Below, piece by piece: positions 16,070-25,290 of a stretch of DNA of 39,163 nucleotides. How positions within the stretch are numbered: position 1 is the stretch's first letter; each line of letters opens with the position of its first letter. The translations under genes and the position numbers were made by a program. The notes under the pieces are model-generated. The model did no database searches. It was not told the origin of the DNA and was given only the letters and a program-made list of their open reading frames with translations. The stretch comes from an uncultured Collinsella sp. (GTDB lineage: Bacteria; Actinomycetota; Coriobacteriia; Coriobacteriales; Coriobacteriaceae), in the NCBI GenBank assembly GCA_902496275.1, contig CABVAC010000016.1, positions 1 through 39,163 on the forward strand. The letters run 5' to 3'.

Positions 16070-18412
16070 CTATTTTGCCACTTTGGGCTTAAAGGATTTT
16101 AGGCGCAGAGCGTTGCTTACGACACATACGCTCGACAGGCTCATGGCCGCAGCGCCAAACATCGGCGAGAGCTGCCATCCGGTGAGCGGGAAGAACACGC
16201 CCGCCGCCAGCGGAATGCCGATGCCGTTGTAGAACAGCGCCCAGAACAGGTCCTGCTTGATGTTGCGGATCGTGGCGCGCGAAAGCTCGATGGCCCGCGC
16301 AACATCCATGAGGTCACTGCGCATGAGCACCACATCAGCCCCTTCTTTGGCGATGTCGGCGCCGGTGCCGATAGCAAGGCCCACGTCGGCGCGCGCCAGG
16401 GCGGGGGAGTCATTGATGCCGTCGCCCACCATGGCGACCTTGCTGCCCGCATCCTGCAGATTGCGCACGTGGCGCTCCTTGTCGGCGGGGAGGACGTCGG
16501 CGATGACCTGCTTGCTGTTCAGTCCCACGCGGCGGGCGATGGCCTCGGCCGTCACGCGGTTGTCGCCGGTGAGCATGCGCACGTCGACGCCAAGCGAGCG
16601 CAGTGCGGCGATGGCCCCGGCGCTCGTCTCCTTGACCTCGTCAGCCACGGCAATGGTGCCGGCAAGCTCGCCGTTCTTGGCAAAGAACAGCGGCGTCTTG
16701 CCCTCGGCGGCAAATTGTTCGGCAAGACCCGCGGGCACGGCAACGCCCAGCTCGTCCATCAGGCGTACGTTGCCGGCTGCAATGGCGTTTTGCCCCTCGC
16801 GCGCCGTAACGCCTCGTCCGGGCACGGCGGCAAAGTCCTCGACCATGCGCGCGACGATCCCACGTGTCTCGCACTCGGCCATAATCGCCTCGGCCAGCGG
16901 GTGCTCGCTTGAGCGTTCCAGCGCGGCGGCCAACTTGAGCAGCGCCTTTTCGCTCATGGCGGGCGAGCCGTCAGCGCGCGTGGCTACCACGATATCGGTC
17001 ACGGCAGGCTTGCCGCGGGTGACCGTGCCCGTCTTATCGAGCACCACGGTGCCCACGCTGCGCAGGTTCTCCAGCGCCTCGGCGCTCTTAAAGAGAATGC
17101 CCATCTCGGCGCCCTTGCCGGTGCCGACCATAATGGCGACGGGCGTGGCCAGGCCCAGCGCGCACGGGCAGCTGATCACCAGCACGGCGACGGCGGAGGT
17201 AAGCGCTTCGTTGACGCTTCCGGTCAGCACCATCCACGCCACAAAAGTCACGGCCGAGATCGCGAATACTACGGGCACGAACACGCCGGCGACCTTGTCG
17301 GCCATGCGGGCGATGGGCGCCTTGGTGGCGTTGGCGTCCTCGACGAGCTGGATAATCTTGGCGAGCGACGTGTCGGCGCCCACACGCGTGGCGCGGAAGG
17401 TAAACGAGCCCGTGCGGTTGACCGTGGCCGCATTGACAGTGTCGCCGGCGGTCTTCTCCACGGGGATGGACTCGCCGGTGAGCGCGCTCTCGTCCACGGC
17501 CGAGCTGCCCTCGAGCACCACGCCATCGACGGGGATGGACTCGCCGGGGCGCACGCGCAGGACCTGGCCGGGAAGGATGGCGTCGACATCGACGGTGGTT
17601 TCGGTGCCGTCCTCTGCCACGACGGTCGCGGTCTTGGGCGCCAAGTCGATGAGCGCCTCGATGGCGCCGCCGGTCTTGGATTTGCTGCGCGTCTCGAGAT
17701 ATTTGCCCACGGTGACGAGCGACAGGATTGTGCCGGCGCTCTCAAAATACAGGTTGTCCATGCCCGTCATCATGGCCTCGTGGACCTGACCCGCGGCTAG
17801 CTGGTCGGCCATGATGAACATGGCGTAGAGCGACCAGGCGATGGAAGCAGTGGCACCCACGGCAATAAGGGCGTCCATGGTAGGCGCGCCGTGCGTAAGC
17901 GATTTAAACCCGTTGATAAAGTATGCGTCGTTGACGTAGGCGATGGGAATGAGCAGGACGAGCTCGGTGAGCGCGAGCGTCATGCTGTGGGTGTGGTCGG
18001 TGAAGACGCCGGGCAGTGGCCAACCGAGCATGTGCCCCATGCCTATGTAGAACAGTGGGATGAGGAAGATGATCGAGATGATGAGGCGGGTGCGCATGGC
18101 AGAGGCGGCGGCCTCCAACTTTTTGGTGGGCGACTCCATGTGGGCGGCGCCGGACCTGACTTGCGCACTGCCGTTTGAGCCGGCGGCACCGGTGCCCGCA
18201 TCGACGGGCGAGGCCGAGTAGCCGGCACGGTCGACGGCGGTGCAGATATCGTCGGGGGAGACCTGCGCAGGGTCGTAGTCGACCATCATGGAACCGGCGA
18301 GTAGGTTGACCGCGACGCTTTGGACGCCGTCGAGTTTGCTCACGGCACGGTCCACATGCGCCTGGCAGGCGGCGCATGTCATGCCGCCCACGTCGAACTT
18401 ATCTTGAGCCAT
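16070..18412 (-). CDS. copA: Cu(+)-exporting P1B-type ATPase
   Basis: A 780-residue P-type ATPase that pumps Cu(I) out of the cytoplasm. One N-terminal HMA domain (GGM-T-C13-A-A-C16) is followed by a linker of about 35 residues and eight predicted membrane segments. The transmembrane metal motif is CPC (SCPCALGLATP, about residue 415). The phosphorylation site is DKTGT (about residue 456), the nucleotide-domain HP motif is SSEHPLAEAI, and GDGINDSPAL closes the hinge. This is the CopA signature. AAAGGAG lies 5 nt before ATG 18412. It is the first gene of the copper operon, and its promoter overlaps a CsoR-type operator. Confidence 0.97.
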   Translation of the reverse strand: MAQDKFDVGGMTCAACQAHVDRAVSKLDGVQSVAVNLLAGSMMVDYDPAQVSPDDICTAVDRAGYSASPVDAGTGAAGSNGSAQVRSGAAHMESPTKKLEAAASAMRTRLIISIIFLIPLFYIGMGHMLGWPLPGVFTDHTHSMTLALTELVLLIPIAYVNDAYFINGFKSLTHGAPTMDALIAVGATASIAWSLYAMFIMADQLAAGQVHEAMMTGMDNLYFESAGTILSLVTVGKYLETRSKSKTGGAIEALIDLAPKTATVVAEDGTETTVDVDAILPGQVLRVRPGESIPVDGVVLEGSSAVDESALTGESIPVEKTAGDTVNAATVNRTGSFTFRATRVGADTSLAKIIQLVEDANATKAPIARMADKVAGVFVPVVFAISAVTFVAWMVLTGSVNEALTSAVAVLVISCPCALGLATPVAIMVGTGKGAEMGILFKSAEALENLRSVGTVVLDKTGTVTRGKPAVTDIVVATRADGSPAMSEKALLKLAAALERSSEHPLAEAIMAECETRGIVARMVEDFAAVPGRGVTAREGQNAIAAGNVRLMDELGVAVPAGLAEQFAAEGKTPLFFAKNGELAGTIAVADEVKETSAGAIAALRSLGVDVRMLTGDNRVTAEAIARRVGLNSKQVIADVLPADKERHVRNLQDAGSKVAMVGDGINDSPALARADVGLAIGTGADIAKEGADVVLMRSDLMDVARAIELSRATIRNIKQDLFWALFYNGIGIPLAAGVFFPLTGWQLSPMFGAAAMSLSSVCVVSNALRLKSFKPKVAK

Positions 18413-18459
18413 GGCTTCTCCTTTCTGTGGTTCGGTGTTGGAATTGTTAACCTGCCGAT

Positions 18460-18490
18460 ACTATACACCCATACCCCCTGGGGGTGTCCA
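18460..18490 (-). promoter_or_regulatory. copA promoter with CsoR-type operator
   Basis: The inverted repeat ATACCCCC-TGGGGGTGT (18471-18487) matches the GC-rich pseudo-palindrome bound by CsoR. On the minus strand TATAGT (18460-18465) is a plausible -10. TGGACA (18485-18490) is a possible -35 at an unusually long 19-bp spacing. The operator lies wholly between them, consistent with repression in the absence of copper. The csoR gene ends the same operon, implying autoregulation. Confidence 0.75.
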
Positions 18491-18564
18491 GTGGAGATTG
18501 AAATGTATGACATTTCGTTATTGGTTGAGCTGATGGCCAGGTCGGCGGGCCGTAGCCGGTCTAA

Positions 18565-18784
18565 TGTCTCAATCTGTAACAACTAGACCCGATTTTGTCG
18601 AATAACTGTTACAGATCGAGACAGACCGTCCGCGGTCAACTCAAATGTCTCGATCTGTAACATCTAGAGAGGTTTTTGACCCCTTACTGTTACAGATTGA
18701 GATGTTGTCTCGCGGGGCTGGGGTTTGTCTCGTTCTGTAACATCTAGACCTGTATCTGCCGAGCTAGTGTTACAAATCGAGACA
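18565..18784. repeat. Array of three 59-bp hairpin elements
   Basis: Units lie at 18565-18623, 18646-18704 and 18726-18784 (periods 81 and 80 bp), each 17+25+17 nt. All three loops start with CTAG-containing pentamers (ACTAG, TCTAG, TCTAG). Unit 2 departs from perfect pairing only by three G-T pairs; units 1 and 3 contain one and two true mismatches. The array fills the gap between the divergent copA promoter and the 3' end of the kinase gene, 41 bp beyond the kinase stop. Confidence 0.9.
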
Positions 18785-18825
18785 ACTGCCGGGGAGGGGT
18801 CCCGTCACGGCAAGACGCCCGCCGC

Positions 18826-20910
18826 CTAGATACAGAATCCGGGGATCACACAGGTTCGTTTGTTTGGCTTGTCCGCAGGCGTTGCGTACGTAAAGGCGTC
18901 GCCGTCGTGGCCCACACGGTTTATGTAGAGCGTGCCTTCGGTCTCCGATGAGTCGGGGCTCACCGTGCGCTCCCACCAGCAGGTGTCCTTGCCCTTCCAC
19001 TGGCGAACCAGCATCTCGTTCGTGGTATACGGACTTACCTTGAGCTCGCGGAAGAGCTGATACTCCTTGCCCTCGCCGTTGTAGATGTCTGCCAGGTAGT
19101 GATAGTCCTCGGCAAACGAATCGGACGGTTGCGTACCGCACAGCTCGACCATGGCGGGCAGCCAAAGGGTTGCGGGCAACTCGCTCAGGCACGATGCGCT
19201 GTTGGCGGCGCCCACATTGTTCGAGACCTTCTTGACCCCTTTAATGAGTGCGCGCAACTCGTTGGGCAGCAGCTTAAGGCCGTCGCCGTTGAGCCATTTC
19301 CGCAGCTCGCAATCTGCCCAGCCGGCGCTCGGCGGTTCAGCTGCAGCGTTGCGCTCGGCAATACCCGCGTCGAACATAAACGTCAGCCCGGCCTTGCCCG
19401 TACCGTCCAGAAGCTCATCGTGACGGATGCCCACAAGCTGCGCGCCGACCTCCAGCCCGTTGGTGAGCGTGACACGCTTGGTGCACGGATAGGGGATATG
19501 CCCATCAGCGTCGAGCAGGTGGTAACGCTTGGCAATCTCGCGTGCCTCGCTACGGGTCTCGGCGGCCTTAATCTTGAGCGAAATCTCCTGCAGCTGATTC
19601 CAGGTGTAGTCGTCAAGTGAACCGCGGATGCCGTCAAGGTAGTCGGGGATGCCAAAGCCATGGGTTGCCGCCCCGATAACGCTGAGCCCCGCAACGGCTG
19701 CGATAGCGCCGCCGATAATAAAGCGGCGGCGGGTCATGGCATCGTGGCGGGCCTGATTCAGGATCTCTCGTGCGCGCTCGCCGGCGACGTCGACCTTAAG
19801 GTGCGTGCCAGAATCGATATCAATCGCGGCCTCGTCTCCTGTGCCTTCGCGGCCCTCGGATTCGGCATCGGTGAGGTATGCCGAGAGCACCTCGAGCATC
19901 TGCTGCTCGGTGGGACGATCGCACTGCTCGACTGAGAGACCCTTCATGATGATTTGGACGAGCGCTTCATCGCCCTCGCAGCGCGGCTCGAGCGGTGCCG
20001 GCTTGGTCTTGGTCTTTACGAGATAGAACGAGCCGGTTGCAGCGGCGTCCGTCGACTCAAAGTCAAACGGTTTGCGACCGCTGTAGAGCTGGTACAGAAT
20101 GCTCGAAAGCGCATAGACGTCGATTGCCGGCGAACGGCGAAGGGCCGCGATGCCTTCGATATCCTGCGTGAGCATCTCGGGCGCGGCGTATGCGGGCGTG
20201 GCAAAGCGCCAGATGTCGGCGCGTCGGGTGATCGTGTCGTCGCCGAGAGCCATGGTCGCGGAGCCCATGTCGATGAGGCAGGGGTCAAAGGAACAATCAG
20301 CAATCTGCTGCTCGAGCGTTCGGCTGGTGGTGCGGAACATGATATTGGCAGGCGACAGGTCGCGATGGATGACCGGATTCACGAGGCCTTGGGTCATCAA
20401 GAGCGCACGAAGCACGGCGTTTCCGACGGCGGCGACCATCTGGGTGGTCAGCCCGCCCGAGGCGTCGTGCGGAAGCAGGGGCAGCGCCTGCTTGAGCGAG
20501 GTGCCCTCGACCCACTCCATGAGGATGAGAGGGTCATCCTCGCACGATCCGTAGCCATAGACGCGCGGAAATCCGCGCAGGTGCGAGACGGTACACAGAT
20601 GACGGTACTCCTCGAACAGCGCGGCGGTGCTGGCCAGGTGCGCTGCCGATTGCTCGGCGGAGCGGTCGGGGGCTTGGCCGGAAAGGATAGCGTTGTCCTT
20701 GAGCAGCTTGACGGCAAAGACCTCGCCGCTCGTGTTGGTCGCGCGCAGCACGTGCCCGATGTTGCCGTTGTTGCGGTGGGCCGTCTGGAGAATAAGCGTC
20801 ATAAACCGACGTTTGGCGTCGTCCTCGGCGCTGGGGTCGACCGCCACGGCGGTATCGAACGTATCGAGACGGATGAGTTTGTCGCCATAGGCGCTATCGG
20901 TAGTATCCAT
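18826..20910 (-). CDS. Membrane Ser/Thr protein kinase with DUF6273-like sensor domain
   Basis: A 694-residue protein. The N-terminal eukaryotic-like kinase domain spans about residues 35-355. Catalytic Lys68 lies in FAVKLL, the catalytic loop is HRDLSPANI (about 180), the Mg-binding motif reads LIDMGSA where DFG is expected, and YAAPEM is the APE motif. The Gly-rich loop is weak (NNGNIGHV). After a charged linker, one hydrophobic segment (about residues 393-418, RRRFIIGGAIAAVAGLSVIG) should place the remaining 275 residues outside the cell. That part resembles DUF6273, with WADCELRKWLNG, LPATLWLPAMVEL and a late CWWERTV. The start ATG 20910 has AAAGGA upstream. It lies 171 bp downstream of an FHA-domain gene on the same strand, its probable partner. 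Confidence 0.85.
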   Translation of the reverse strand: MDTTDSAYGDKLIRLDTFDTAVAVDPSAEDDAKRRFMTLILQTAHRNNGNIGHVLRATNTSGEVFAVKLLKDNAILSGQAPDRSAEQSAAHLASTAALFEEYRHLCTVSHLRGFPRVYGYGSCEDDPLILMEWVEGTSLKQALPLLPHDASGGLTTQMVAAVGNAVLRALLMTQGLVNPVIHRDLSPANIMFRTTSRTLEQQIADCSFDPCLIDMGSATMALGDDTITRRADIWRFATPAYAAPEMLTQDIEGIAALRRSPAIDVYALSSILYQLYSGRKPFDFESTDAAATGSFYLVKTKTKPAPLEPRCEGDEALVQIIMKGLSVEQCDRPTEQQMLEVLSAYLTDAESEGREGTGDEAAIDIDSGTHLKVDVAGERAREILNQARHDAMTRRRFIIGGAIAAVAGLSVIGAATHGFGIPDYLDGIRGSLDDYTWNQLQEISLKIKAAETRSEAREIAKRYHLLDADGHIPYPCTKRVTLTNGLEVGAQLVGIRHDELLDGTGKAGLTFMFDAGIAERNAAAEPPSAGWADCELRKWLNGDGLKLLPNELRALIKGVKKVSNNVGAANSASCLSELPATLWLPAMVELCGTQPSDSFAEDYHYLADIYNGEGKEYQLFRELKVSPYTTNEMLVRQWKGKDTCWWERTVSPDSSETEGTLYINRVGHDGDAFTYATPADKPNKRTCVIPGFCI

Positions 20911-21049
20911 GGCGTTCCTTTGTCTGGCATGGGTTGCCGCACGTATACGCGAGCAGTGCGGATATCGGTAAAGTACCATGATAGCCGCACTGCCCACGTA
21001 TACCGCTGAGCGTTGTCGTTTACGACGCAGAAGGTAGAAGACGAAAGAC

Positions 21050-21078
21050 GGACGGCGACCGTCTTCCGATCGCCGTCC
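21050..21078 (-). terminator. Probable terminator of FHA gene
   Basis: GGACGGCGA (21050-21058) and TCGCCGTCC (21070-21078) form a perfect 9-bp stem 4 bp beyond the FHA stop codon. On the minus strand it is followed by GTCTTTCGTCTTC, a poor T-tract. Read-through into the kinase gene is possible. Confidence 0.6.
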
Positions 21079-21081
21079 GCG

Positions 21082-22044
21082 CTAGTCCACAATGACAAGG
21101 AATGTCGTGTAGAGACCCAGATGGAGCCTGTCGCTGTTTTCGATTTCCACTGGGGGATAGATCTTGCCAGGCTCGCGTTGGTCGCGCGGCGGCTCAATCA
21201 CAATATCGCCGTCACCCGCGCCCGATTCGAGCACTGTGCCGTTGGTCGACCCAAGGCCCTGGGCGTACCAGTGCTCACCCTCAAGCCAAATGCGAAGATG
21301 CTCGCGCGATGCGTCGGCGCCCACATCGGTGATGCTGGGCGAGGTTTTGGGCAAAGAACCAATCACGGTGCCGCGCGGATCGCGTGTGAGGGGATGGATT
21401 TGCATGCCGGCGCAGTTGTCGGCATGGGTTCTGAGCAGACCGAGGTTGGGGGCGACGGTGCGCGGCTGCTCCAGGCTGCTCATAAAGCCACGTCCGACGG
21501 TAGTTTCGGTGGTGCCAAAGTGCTCGCCCGTCTTGCTGTCGCAAAAGCGCTCGACGGTGGCCACGCCCTGAACGGGATCGGCGAGCGCCCCCGTTGCCAC
21601 AAAGAGCATAAGGTAAAGCGTGCTTTTCTCGCGCACGGCATTGCCGTCAAAGTTGTCGATGCGATTGAGGGCATTTGCATATAGGCGGCTGTCCAGCTTG
21701 TAGCTGGCGAGAGCCGACATCATTTCGTTGGCGGCCGGACCGCGATAGTGCTCGGCGATTGCCCGATAGGCGGACTCGCCGCCGCCGAGCTTGCTGCAGA
21801 TTGCCGAGGAAAGGTTGAGCGTGGTGACGGTAAAGTCGCTGTAGATGGAGGGCGCGCACTGGTCAGGCTTGCGATGGACGATGTAACGGGTGAGATACGA
21901 GCGGTTGGAAGAGCATTTCTCGAGCAGGGTACTGCCGAGATAAGAGTTTCCATTGATGAGCATTCGGGCGATCTCGAGATGTTTAAGACCGCCGAACGAG
22001 CGAATATCGTTATAGAGGACCGAGCAAGGCGTCTCTGCTGCCAC
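21082..22044 (-). CDS. FHA-domain protein, probable kinase partner
   Basis: A 320-residue protein. The first 200 residues are helical and unrecognised, with a YLTRYIVHRKPDQ stretch near residue 60. The C-terminal 110 residues form a forkhead-associated domain: TVIGSLPKTSPSITD, then SREHLRIW (the SRxH signature) and LGSTNGTVL. FHA domains bind phosphothreonine, which fits the Ser/Thr kinase encoded next on the same strand. The start is taken as GTG 22044 because AAAGGAGG lies 5 nt upstream. The ATG 10 codons earlier would place that ribosome binding site inside the gene. A TATAAT box on the minus strand at 22152-22157 is a likely -10. No signal peptide or membrane segment. Confidence 0.85.
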   Translation of the reverse strand: MAAETPCSVLYNDIRSFGGLKHLEIARMLINGNSYLGSTLLEKCSSNRSYLTRYIVHRKPDQCAPSIYSDFTVTTLNLSSAICSKLGGGESAYRAIAEHYRGPAANEMMSALASYKLDSRLYANALNRIDNFDGNAVREKSTLYLMLFVATGALADPVQGVATVERFCDSKTGEHFGTTETTVGRGFMSSLEQPRTVAPNLGLLRTHADNCAGMQIHPLTRDPRGTVIGSLPKTSPSITDVGADASREHLRIWLEGEHWYAQGLGSTNGTVLESGAGDGDIVIEPPRDQREPGKIYPPVEIENSDRLHLGLYTTFLVIVD

Positions 22045-22551
22045 GGATACCTCCTTTGATTGCTTCCTAGCCAATATGGCGATAGGAATTAATGGCCCCC
22101 GGTGGGCGACGTATTAAATGGCTGCGCAATATATAGCGTAACCAAAGCAACATTATAGGCCACATGTTCGAAATTGCAGGAAGCCTGAGAGATTTGGTTT
22201 GGACTGGACGGAAATCCCCCTCTGTCTTGTTCTGTAACATTTGGACCCGGTTTTGCCCTGCATCTGTTACAGATTGAGACAATCGGCCAGGCCCGCCCCG
22301 TCCGCCTCGTCATCTGTGGTTTACGTGGGGGCATACGGAGTGCGGGTATACTAACCGGCGGCGAATCTGCTCCATCGCTTAGAGCTGCTGCGTCTGGACG
22401 GCGCGTGATAGGGCTGCCAAAGCGATCGCCAGCGTGCTGAGCAACGTCCCCTCTGTGCGCACCTGTTTTTGTATGTATTAGCGCACTACCAAGCACGCCC
22501 GCGCGGCCGCATGCCGTGCCCATTGCGCGTGCAGATAAGGAACAACAACAT
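22045..22551. other. Intergenic region between divergent FHA and helicase genes
   Basis: It contains, in order: a minus-strand -10-like TATAAT (22152-22157) for the FHA gene; one 59-bp hairpin (22223-22281); and a plus-strand -10-like TATACT (22347-22352) with no convincing -35. The last implies a leader of about 190 nt before the helicase. Long leaders are common for cold-inducible DEAD-box helicases, but no specific structure was recognised. Confidence 0.5.
22223..22281. repeat. Single 59-bp hairpin element
   Basis: Left arm TGTCTTGTTCTGTAACA (22223-22239), a 25-nt loop and a consensus right arm (22265-22281). Departures from pairing are two G-T pairs and one mismatch. Confidence 0.88.
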
Positions 22552-24783
<2,232 letters not shown>

Positions 24784-24816
24784 CATACGCGTCGCGCTCT
24801 AAGTCGAGGCGACCAG

Positions 24817-24853
24817 AGGGCTCCGGGCATGTTTTTGCTCGGAGCCCTTTTTG
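24817..24853 (+). terminator. Rho-independent terminator of helicase gene
   Basis: GGGCTCCGGGC (24818-24828) and GCTCGGAGCCC (24837-24847) pair with one G-T, followed by TTTTT. It lies 33 bp after the stop codon. Confidence 0.88.
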
Positions 24854-24883
24854 GTGCAAGGGGGACAGGTTCATATGCACCAA
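24851..24883. repeat. GGGGACAGGT / TGCACCA element, left-arm copy
   Basis: GGGGACAGGT followed by TGCACCA (24861-24882) matches the left arm at 15298-15319. Here TTGGTGCA (24851-24858) and TGCACCAA (24876-24883) form an alternative small hairpin around it. It overlaps the T-tract of the preceding terminator. Confidence 0.75.
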
Positions 24884-24891
24884 CGTCTTGA

Positions 24892-24958
24892 AGTTGCGGT
24901 GGAATACGAACTGTTTTGGCCTTTTGAGCGGCTTTTCAGTCCCTATTTCACCGCAACT
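24892..24958. repeat. 67-bp palindromic element, copy 2
   Basis: Same length as the element at 1540-1606 and identical at 61 of 67 positions. Arms at 24892-24913 and 24937-24958 begin AGTTGCGGTGGAATA. It sits 9 bp after the GGGGACAGGT element. Confidence 0.85.
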
Positions 24959-24999
24959 CATGATTGGTGCATGGTGGCCTGACTCTTTTGTTCCAAAAA

Positions 25000-25063
25000 T
25001 GATCCGTTTTCCTCCGTCCCCAAGGGATCATGTGATCCGAAGAGGACGGAGGAAAACGGATCA
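25000..25063. repeat. TGATCCG...CCGTCCCC element with perfect inverted arms
   Basis: Arms of 20 bp at 25000-25019 and 25044-25063 are perfectly complementary, starting TGATCCGTTTTCC and ending CGGATCA. The 24-nt loop contains its own palindrome GGATCATGTGATCC (25025-25038), giving a possible cruciform. The first 31 bp recur at 31783-31813 and, less exactly, at 31387-31416. Confidence 0.88.
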
Positions 25064-25290
25064 AAAGGAAAAAAGTAAGGCGTTCCTTTCCACATTGGAT
25101 ATTGCTATTTGGTAACGCGTTTTATCAAATATGGCATTTATCTGCGGTAATGTTCTATTTCACCGCTGAGGGTGACATTTCATGCCGCCTGCCGAACTGC
25201 GTGGAGACCTAACAACTTTTTAGGTCAGTGTTGTGCGTGTAGCAATTTCGCCCGGCCTCGCCTCCGGGCTGCCATGTGAGAGGGGATCTT
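25064..25290 (+). promoter_or_regulatory. Leader region of hydrogenase operon
   Basis: About 227 bp before the operon start, AT-rich in its first half and GC-rich near the gene. Two short hairpins are visible: ACCTAA/TTAGGT (25207-25225, 7-nt loop) and GCCCGG/CCGGGC (25250-25269), the latter ending 8 bp before the ribosome binding site. This could be a structured 5' leader. I could not match it to a known riboswitch class, and no clear -35/-10 pair was found. Confidence 0.35.

Noticed and set aside
22045..22074. ATG 22074 as start of the FHA gene
   Set aside because: The strong AAAGGAGG site lies inside that extension, 5 nt before GTG 22044, which is the better start.
25141..25290. Known riboswitch (Moco, TPP or similar) upstream of the hydrogenase operon
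   Set aside because: Short hairpins are present but no conserved core of a known class could be matched by eye. A covariance-model search of Rfam would decide.
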